Below, in pieces: positions 8,198 through 15,000 of a stretch of 15,000 nucleotides of DNA. Below the pieces are notes generated by a model. The model ran no database searches. It saw nothing but the letters and a program-made list of their open reading frames with translations, and was not told where the DNA came from. Both the position numbers and the translations under genes were made by a program. Position 1 is the first letter of the stretch; every line of letters begins with the position of its first letter. This stretch comes from Chrysomallon squamiferum (taxonomy: Eukaryota > Mollusca > Gastropoda > Neomphalida > Peltospiridae), in contig CM022672.1 of assembly GCA_012295275.1 (NCBI GenBank), forward strand, positions 23,913,430 through 23,928,429. The letters run 5' to 3'.

Positions 8198-8654
8198 TAA
8201 TTATACATATTTGTACACTACCTGTTTTTCAGTTACACTGTTTAGTTACTAATAACCTAACATAATCAAAAGTTCAAAACATCCAATCTATTCACTGTCT
8301 AAACGTGCACATTATTCACAGACAAAATATTTAGAGGTCATCTAGCTTAGCTGACTATAAATCAGCACAGCTTAATGATTATGTGCAAATTAGAAAAACT
8401 GGCCTCATATTGTTTATGTTGGGGATGCCTTCACGTCAGCAGCATATAAAATGTGTAATTGCATCCTTTGATCTTGGTATCCACATACGAGAGTCCCCAC
8501 TTTGTTGGACACAAATGGTGGCCTAATTGAACTGTTATACCTTTTTATGTATTTATCATTTAAGTGACCTTTCGATCTTTAAAGTAAATACATTTTCTGT
8601 GCATCCGATTTACCATTTTTCGGTACTTGAACCATATTTTATTGACTGATTTAA
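8196..8654. other. Spacer without recognisable gene
   Basis: This is mostly unique sequence. A small stem, GCTGA/TCAGC (about 8350-8366), is present. No ORF, RNA gene or transposon end is recognised. Confidence 0.45.
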
Positions 8655-8711
<57 letters not shown>

Positions 8712-8723
8712 TAATAATAATGT
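8655..8723. repeat. (AAT)n microsatellite
   Basis: A pure AAT tract of about 57 bp is followed by TTAATAATAAT. Confidence 0.92.
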
Positions 8724-9231
8724 CAGGCACTGAAACATATCATTTGGTGTTTGGATTCTTTGTTGTGTTGACCTTTTGATGTGTGGACGTTTTGTACATT
8801 TTAAACATTCTTTAAAACGTTACAAAAATTCTTGGCGTTGCATGATGAATTTGATGTTTTAAACAAAACATAATCCATTTATGCATTATGTTTAATTCAT
8901 TAACCTATTTGTATATTTATTTATTTTAATGCTTTACTTGGTTTGAAAGAGGTCTAATCGTTTAGTTCCGCGAGCACTTCTGGGTGACAGTAATGTACGT
9001 GTACTATCCTAAAACAAATGAAATGAAACTTCGCCTATTGCCACTCTCTGAAGAAATGGAATATTTCAAACAAATGTTAAAACTTTATTAGTTCTAGTTC
9101 TCTTCTTAATATAGTGTTAAATCAGTGGCATTTGACATGATTTCATAACTATTATTACTTTGTTATTATTATACCTAAATTTCATTAATTTTTATTCCAC
9201 ATTTTATGTTTGTGGGTGGGATTTTTTTCTG
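8724..9231. other. Spacer without recognisable gene
   Basis: This is AT-rich unique sequence. No usable ORF, repeat or RNA gene is visible. Confidence 0.45.
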
Positions 9232-9258
9232 TCACACACACACACACACACACACACA
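9232..9258. repeat. (CA)n microsatellite
   Basis: About 26 bp of pure CA follow a TGTGGGTGGG and poly-T patch. Confidence 0.9.
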
Positions 9259-11227
9259 GTTCTCTCCGTCTTTGCCCTCGTCTTCATATGTCAGTCTGAG
9301 CACTGAAGGATAATAATTCTTGTCCTCACGGCAGCTTTGTAAGCACGATTTTTTCTGAAATTTTCTCTTTCTCTTCTAGCCAGGTAGTTTCATCCAGTAA
9401 TCGTCTGAGTTAATTATTCGTGCTTAAACATCCCTGGAGGATACTAAATAATACTGCCTGATGTTTACAACCTGTAGGAATGCGTTACCATAGTTATTCA
9501 CTAATTATTTACAACTGATTAATTCGGCGCTTCTGTTTGAATTCACATCAACTAAGAAAACCAGACGATTTTTTTTCGGAGTCATAAAAAAATGTTGCGT
9601 TTCTTTGATTTGAGACAAATATTATAAATATTATAGTTTTCCATTTGTTCTTGTCGTTATTATTTATACACATAATGCTCTTTTAATGTTCATCAAAGTT
9701 ATTGCGAAAAACTAATTCATTCATTAGTCCTTCTTTTCGTTTTTTTCTTTTTTTCTTTGGATTAATTTGTTGAGGTTTTCAGGAATTTTGCTGGAGGGTT
9801 GTTTAATTTTAGTTCTGTTGAAATTTGTTGAACTATTAAGCACTTTATCCTACCAGGGAAAATACTGCAAGAACATTTCGCCATTTTGCATAAAAACAGC
9901 ACTCACATAAGAGTATTCATCTCTGTCGAAGTAAAAAATGTGTAAAAACAATTATAATGTTGAATTATATATTGAGCTTATAACAATATTATACACACAC
10001 AGTTTTCTGAATTAGCTGTTCTGGCAGCACAATTCACTTGTATGTACTATTTAGTCGTTACAACTTACAACACTATCAGAAAACAACTTTTACGACAACA
10101 GATGTCCACTCTCTTGAAGATCATCATTATAAAACTTTACGTTTGATATCTAATGACCATTAGTATAAAAGTATCGTTAAAACCAATATTCGTTCGTTCG
10201 TTTATCACTATTATAAATTATTTCTTCTAGGATATAATGATATGGTGTTTGTATTACTGGCTTAATAACGAAGCTACTAAATCACATTGTGCACACTGCC
10301 AGAGCTGAAATAACCAGAGGGCATGTTTTCGTTTTACTTAGCTGCTGTGTACAAATGTGATAGGCTTGCGTTGTATGTGAATGACACCTCCTGGCTGTAA
10401 GGTTAATAACAGAGGATTCTGTAAACAAAACTCTGTAATGTTCTTCATATGATACCAGTTTTGACAGCATTATTCCTAATACCGGTCTAGAAAGTGCTTT
10501 GATATTCTGTATACGTGCTAAAATGGGAAATTTTGTTCGTATCTGTAACAAGACTTTTGTTTGCCTTCTTTACTTTGCATTCTAATAACAGTTATCTGAA
10601 ATATAATAATTCTTTTTATTAGATCTTAAAAGATTATTATTACATTATTATTAGAATTTTATATGTGGAGAAATTTTATGATGGCTTGTCTTTTCAGTAT
10701 ATAGTATCTGTTATTATAGTAGTGTGTACGAAATACATTAGTTTGTTATTGTAGCAATAAATACAGCTTATTTTATTTTTATTTTTAGAATCACTTTATT
10801 TATTCTTTATTTAGATATATTTCTGTATTTTATTATTACAGTTTTAAATGATGTAACAAAAGCTGCTGTTAGACACAGTATAAACCGTTTACAGTTTTGC
10901 GTGTGAGATCTGTGTATTCAGAATATGATTCAGAATCTGAATTATTATGCATCCATTTAGATAATTTTTATTCATTTCTGAATTGGTTTTATGAATATTA
11001 TGCAGGAAATGCCTATTTAGCTAATATATTGTTTCCATTACAGTAAAAATACATTAACCTTTTTATTATACCTAACTGTACAGTGCATAAAATTAAGCAG
11101 TGTATTCTTTGAAAACTGTTGTATTAGTGGTCAAATTAGAAATTTCGGATTCACTGGATTTTTTCTTCTCATTTCAACAATATGCAAAGGAAAAAAAAGA
11201 ATACCAATAAACAATACAGCAAAAGCC
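9259..11227. other. Long spacer without recognisable gene
   Basis: This covers two kilobases of moderately AT-rich, largely unique sequence. A minus-strand ORF of 89 codons (10282-10551) has near-normal amino-acid composition, but no motif, signal or exon context that I recognise. A weak inverted repeat with arms near 10599-10611 and 10653-10664 surrounds an ATT-rich loop. Otherwise I see nothing here. Confidence 0.4.
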
Positions 11228-11252
11228 ATAAATAAATAAATAAATAAATAAA
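11228..11252. repeat. (AAAT)n microsatellite
   Basis: This is a short pure AAAT/AATA tetranucleotide tract of about 25 bp. Confidence 0.88.
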
Positions 11253-11682
11253 CGTCTTTGATAGTTATGAACTTAACAGGCCTTCGGTATGTAACACTTT
11301 ATATTCAGTGTAGTTACTAGGGGTTACCTTGTACTCTGCCAGTACGAGCAGCTCTATGCATCAGTATTGCTGTTTTGCATCCGAATAATGGAAATTATTT
11401 ATATGAGAAAATTCGTGTTAATTTTCCTGAGTGTATCAGACAGTGTATAACTCTTGTGTGGTGGAAAAACAAAGAGAAATCAAGACTTGAAACTAATTTC
11501 CTTATAAATGTTTGCATGGTAATAACAAAAACAAAAAACAAAAAGAAATGACCCGGAATATTGTTTTCCCTACTCCTACAAGGTCAGAATAATAACGAAT
11601 GGTTCGGCACCTGCGACCCCATTTATTTAATTACTATTAGTTTTAAAAATAACTAAGCCATGTAGATAATTTATCTTATACA

Positions 11683-11683
<1 letters not shown>
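11253..11683. other. Spacer without recognisable gene
   Basis: This is unique AT-rich sequence with no ORF of note. The A-rich patch near 11526-11545 is too degenerate to call a poly-A tail. Confidence 0.4.

Positions 11684-11725
<42 letters not shown>
11684..11725. repeat. (CA)n microsatellite, 42 bp
   Basis: This is a pure CA run of about 21 units and the longest AC-type array in the window. Confidence 0.93.
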
Positions 11726-11726
<1 letters not shown>

Positions 11727-12187
11727 TACATAACAAGAAGTCGTTTAAACATTTATCAACCATGTATCATTCATTCTCAGTTTGAAAATGTAGACATTTT
11801 GTTTTTCATTCTCAGAATGTATGTTGCTTACAGGTACATCTTACTTCAATGTCTAGGTTAAATATCAGCTAGCTAGCTATATGTTATGATTACATTTTCA
11901 CTCTGTATATAAGAATACAACACATCTACACAAACACCTTGCACACGCATTGGATCGTTAATCTGTACCTAGAATAAGCTGTTTGCAGATGTGTTTTTAT
12001 TTTAAAATATAACATTTGACAATATGTGCTTATACAGGCAATTTGGACTTGTATATAAACATCACATTTTGATTTATTTCTTACTACAAAACTTCGGTAC
12101 AAATAAATATCTCCATATTTTATTATTGCTATCTCTGTGCATACTACCTGTACGTGTGTATGTATGTGTACATTTAAAATGCACATA
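11726..12187. other. Spacer with TGTA-rich sequence
   Basis: This is AT-rich sequence with scattered TGTATG and ACACA motifs and a short TAGCTAGCTA palindrome (about 11870-11880). No gene is recognised. The minus-strand ORF at 11926-12192 is built on these repeats. Confidence 0.4.
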
Positions 12188-12394
12188 AACATATGGCTAC
12201 ATCTGTGAACAAGCTTTTTGTAACACCAGCTTTATGTATAAGTCTACTGATATATGTGTGCAAGTATATGTATATAAACATGATTTTATCTGTGTATAGA
12301 TTTTCTATAATACCAGTCTTATAGGTGTACTAGTATACGTATGTACAGAAATGTATGACTATCTGCGTACAGGTTTTCTGCAATAACAGTTCGA
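12188..12394. repeat. Diverged tandem repeat, three copies
   Basis: A 34-bp core occurs at 12201-12234, 12288-12321 and 12361-12394. Every copy begins ATCTGYG, has a TTT block in its middle, and has A-C-A-G or A-C-C-A-G near its end. Adjacent copies match at about 24-25 of 34 positions. The spacing is 87 and then 73 bp, filled by TGTA/TATG-rich sequence. This is an old tandem duplication. No coding frame is shared. Confidence 0.6.
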
Positions 12395-12900
12395 TTACAA
12401 TACCCATGCTGGTGCTACCTCAATACACAGAATGGATACACTGCACCGAGACACGTTATTATCCTAATAGTGTGTGAGCAATAATTAAATTTGTGGCAGA
12501 AAGCTAAAGCCTAATTGTAGATGAGATGGTAAATGACCTTCAAGGACTGTTATGTTTTCTAAAAAATCTTTAATGTTGCTGTTCTTGTCTGTTGGCTAAT
12601 TTTTGAACAAAGAAGTCATTGTGGATTGTCTGAATTGTGTTGATTTTTGTTCTTGTATTTATTTATTTATTTATATATATACTATTCTTTCTCTTTTTTT
12701 TTATAAATTTTGTATTTGCTTAATTGCTTTTATATTTTTTACTTATTTATTTACTTCAGTAATAAAAAAATGTACATACTGTGTCACTTTCCGGAAATAT
12801 TTATTTAAAAAAATAAATAAATATAAATGAGAGACAGCGATGGGGAGGAAGGGTGTAAGAGAGAAATTCTTATTCTTATATAATTCATGTAAACGTTTTT
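12395..12900. other. Spacer without recognisable gene
   Basis: This contains an ATTT tract (12657-12674), T-rich stretches, and an AT-only inverted repeat (about 12797-12825) formed by ATATTTATTT and AAATAAATAT. Short ORFs on both strands follow the AT-rich composition. Confidence 0.4.
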
Positions 12901-13168
12901 CAGTTTGACTACATGAGAAATTCCGAAATCCAAAACCTTTTCCGAGCAGCAAAAATAATGATGTCTTACAGTTTTAGCACTGTTTTGCATTCACAAATTT
13001 TATTTTATGGACAAAATTATTTAAATATTATATTTAAAAAAATCCTTTGTATCAACTGTTTATGAAATATAAATGGATCCTGTTTTCGTGCTATCTTCCT
13101 ATATTCTAAATTCGGAAATGCGAAATAGTTCCGGTCCCAAAGATTTCCGATGAAAGATTCTCAGTCTG
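12901..13168. mobile_element. Degraded pogo/Tigger-like MITE
   Basis: The right end (about 13110-13168) reads inward from the terminus, on the minus strand, as CAGACTGAGAATC, then GGAAATCTTTGGGACCGGAA, then TTCGCATTTCCGAA. From memory this resembles the ends of Tigger-family elements, which start CAGGTTGAGTATC and carry CCGAAAT and GGGACC blocks. The end is followed by TA (13169-13170), the target used by this superfamily. A candidate left end is CAGTTTGACTA at 12901, with CCGAAATCC inside, but it is not preceded by TA. No transposase is encoded in the 268 bp. The right end is more secure than the left. Confidence 0.5.
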
Positions 13169-13170
13169 TA

Positions 13171-13657
13171 GTATCACATACTTAATCAAGATAATACAGA
13201 TGTTTTCTAATAAAAAATAATAATGATATAATGTTTATGTCTTCCGCCATTGTTTCTGTGAGTTTTTTTTTATGTATATATTTTATATTATTATAATTTT
13301 TTTTTGTAATTGTTCAATGTCTTATATCTTGTTCTTGAAACCTTTTTTTTTTTTTTTTTTTTGGATAATTAAAAATGAGCTTGATGTCCTTGAAAATTGC
13401 ATTCAGCTGCACACACTGTAGATGAGAAGTTGTTAAAAGTGTTTGTTTATACACATACTTGTCCTTACTGAAACATGTTAAGCCTTTGTAATGTGAGACA
13501 AAAAAATAATTATTGTCACTAACAATAGTGTTCTGTGTAGAAGTTGTTTGAATGTATAAAATAAATCAATATTTATTAATGATTTAATGTTAATAGTTAT
13601 TATATGCAAAGTAAATGATTTTTTAAAAGTTTATTTTATACAGTAATGATTAAAGAA
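13171..13657. other. AT-rich spacer between two MITEs
   Basis: This contains poly-T runs, the longest being 20 bp at 13343-13362, and AT-rich unique sequence. No gene is recognised. Confidence 0.5.
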
Positions 13658-13659
13658 TA

Positions 13660-13996
13660 CAGGTACTGGACCAATTATCTGAACTCGTTGGGGCCTGAGG
13701 CATTCCAGATTTCTGGATTTTCCAGTTTTCTGGTACTAAGGCATCTAAATACGTAAATAATTAGGCATAAACATTTTAAAATTAAAAACAGAAAGAAAAC
13801 ATGATAGACAACTGTGGTGACTTGACAGGTAAACAATGTGGTGAGTGACTGAACGCTGTGAGGCTTGAAAGAGTAGTTCCAGTCTGGTGAGAACAACACC
13901 CACTCACTTGAACTATGAAAATAGTGTCGGGGGAAAAACTTCCTGTTTTCTTGTCTTTCCAGATTTCTGGACGATGGATAATTGGTCTGGTACTTG
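13660..13996. mobile_element. Pogo/Tigger-like MITE, 337 bp, with TA duplication
   Basis: The left end CAGGTACTGGACCAATTATC (13660-13679) and the reverse complement of the right end (13977-13996) match at 17 of 20 positions. Both ends are flanked by TA (13658-13659 and 13997-13998), the target-site duplication of Tc1/mariner/pogo elements. Both subterminal regions also carry CCAGATTTCTGG (near 13706 and 13960). The CAG terminus and the TTATC/TGGGGCC-type interior resemble Tigger/pogo elements by memory. There is no transposase ORF: the two short ORFs overlapping the element (13675-13899 minus, 13887-14081 plus) are unrelated to transposases. It would need a transposase in trans. Confidence 0.75.
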
Positions 13997-13998
13997 TA

Positions 13999-15000
13999 TC
14001 ACTGAGTCAAACTTGCACTGTTTTACTAGCAGATTGCAAAAAATAACAGAAAAAAATATCCCAGCAAGAAAAATATACTAACTATTAGGTACCATAATTA
14101 GGAAAATAATTAAATGAACAAGTTAATAAATCTTTAATAGTAGTAGTAGCAGAAATAGTAATAAGAAGAAAATGAAAACACAAAGTACAAAGCTGGAAAA
14201 GATAGGCATCTGTTAAATCAAAATAATCATTGTATAACACAGTTAAAAAAAAATTAAAATTGCACCATATCAATAACTGTGAATTAAAATCTGTTCTTTA
14301 ACAAACAGCACATCATTATACAATATCAATTTATTTGGTGACAAATTAAAAAGAGTTCAAGATGAAAGTTTTGTTTTATCTATCTACATGTGTCATTCAA
14401 AAAAAAAAAAACATTCAGTGAGTCTTTCTATGGTGTTCAGTATGGATTGACACATGAATGACATTTTCACCTCTTGGTCGTTACTGACTTGTTCAGAGTA
14501 AATGTTATCAGCAACCAGCCACTTACTGTTAATTGTCCATTCAGTAACGGACACCATCAAATAAAATCACATTTTCACTTATACCTCAACAAGCTAACAT
14601 CTGACTCTTGTGAGACAGTCAGCGCTTGTTCAAATGCAAGATTATAAAACAAAGATCTTGTGCATATATATTCCATCTTTATCATGTGTAAAAAAAAAGT
14701 TATATTTATGGTATATATTTTTCAGAACTTTCTTTATTTTTGCCCTTTTTATGTTTTTTTATGTTTTAAAAGCATTAAATCATTTAAAGATAAATTTTAA
14801 ATAGAAAAATCTTCTCTTTTTTTTTTACAAATACATCAATTTAATTTTTTCTTCATTTCTTGGAATAGAAAATATATAAAACATAATAATAAAAATAATA
14901 ATAATAATGATAATTTCCATTTTGTGACTCCAGATATTAGTGAATTACATTATTATAACTTCTTGAGATAAATTTTGACTACAAAATTTCAAAAGTGAAT
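13999..15000. other. AT-rich spacer at the right end
   Basis: This is A-rich and T-rich sequence with an AGT/AGC patch (14140-14160), short poly-A and poly-T runs (14400-14411 and 14817-14826), and a small AAT cluster (14884-14908). The ORFs are short and compositional. I see no exon, RNA gene or transposon end. Confidence 0.45.

Noticed and set aside
10282-10551. Minus-strand 89-codon ORF as a gene.
   Set aside because: It has no recognised motif, no signal peptide, no plausible splice context and no neighbour support. Length alone is compatible with chance over 15 kb.
13675-14081. ORFs at 13675-13899 minus and 13887-14081 plus as a transposase.
   Set aside because: They are 74 and 64 codons, one ends outside the element, and neither shows DDE or helix-turn-helix features. 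The element is a MITE.

Overview
The window reads as intergenic and intronic DNA of an animal. It is very AT-rich and crowded with simple repeats: AAT/ATT, AC, AG, ATTT, AT, poly-A and poly-T. Recognisable protein-coding pieces are short, split by introns with consensus-like splice signals, and all lie on the + strand near the left end. The mix of a multi-domain SRCR gene, dense AAT and AC/AG microsatellites, a LINE-type reverse transcriptase tail and pogo/Tigger-like MITEs fits an invertebrate. A lophotrochozoan, perhaps a cephalopod mollusc, is my best guess, by general resemblance only. There is no bacterial operon, CRISPR array, rRNA or tRNA.

Region 1 (about 900-3400) holds four half-domain exons of a scavenger receptor cysteine-rich (SRCR) gene. 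They make two SRCR domains, A (926-1082 and 1523-1686) and B (2297-2503 and 3190-3385). The exon phases are coherent: domains start after phase-1 introns and are split by a phase-2 intron. The reading frame is destroyed, however. There is a stop at a conserved Cys codon, a further stop, a donor G-to-A change, small frameshifts in three of the four exons, and a 12-bp minisatellite grown inside one exon. I call it a decayed pseudogene or a decayed section of a longer SRCR gene. No convincing signal-peptide exon upstream or terminal exon downstream is visible.

Region 2 (about 3400-6500) is AT-rich spacer with microsatellites, a short relic resembling the C-terminal tail of a LINE reverse transcriptase (5253-5380), an unassigned 93-residue minus-strand ORF (5719-6000), and a 277-bp compound trinucleotide block (6191-6467).

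Region 3 (about 6500-12900) has no recognisable gene. It contains a 35-bp poly-A run, a GC-richer patch with a nested inverted repeat (7332-7416), degenerate minisatellites (7699-7890 and 12188-12394), a pure (AG)n tract of 71 bp, and several AC and AAT tracts.

Region 4 (12901-15000) holds two short non-autonomous DNA transposons of pogo/Tigger type less than 500 bp apart. One (13660-13996) has 20-bp terminal inverted repeats and a TA target-site duplication. The other (12901-13168) is more degraded. The rest is AT-rich and featureless.

No intact protein-coding gene can be supported. The most informative content is the broken SRCR locus and the two MITEs.
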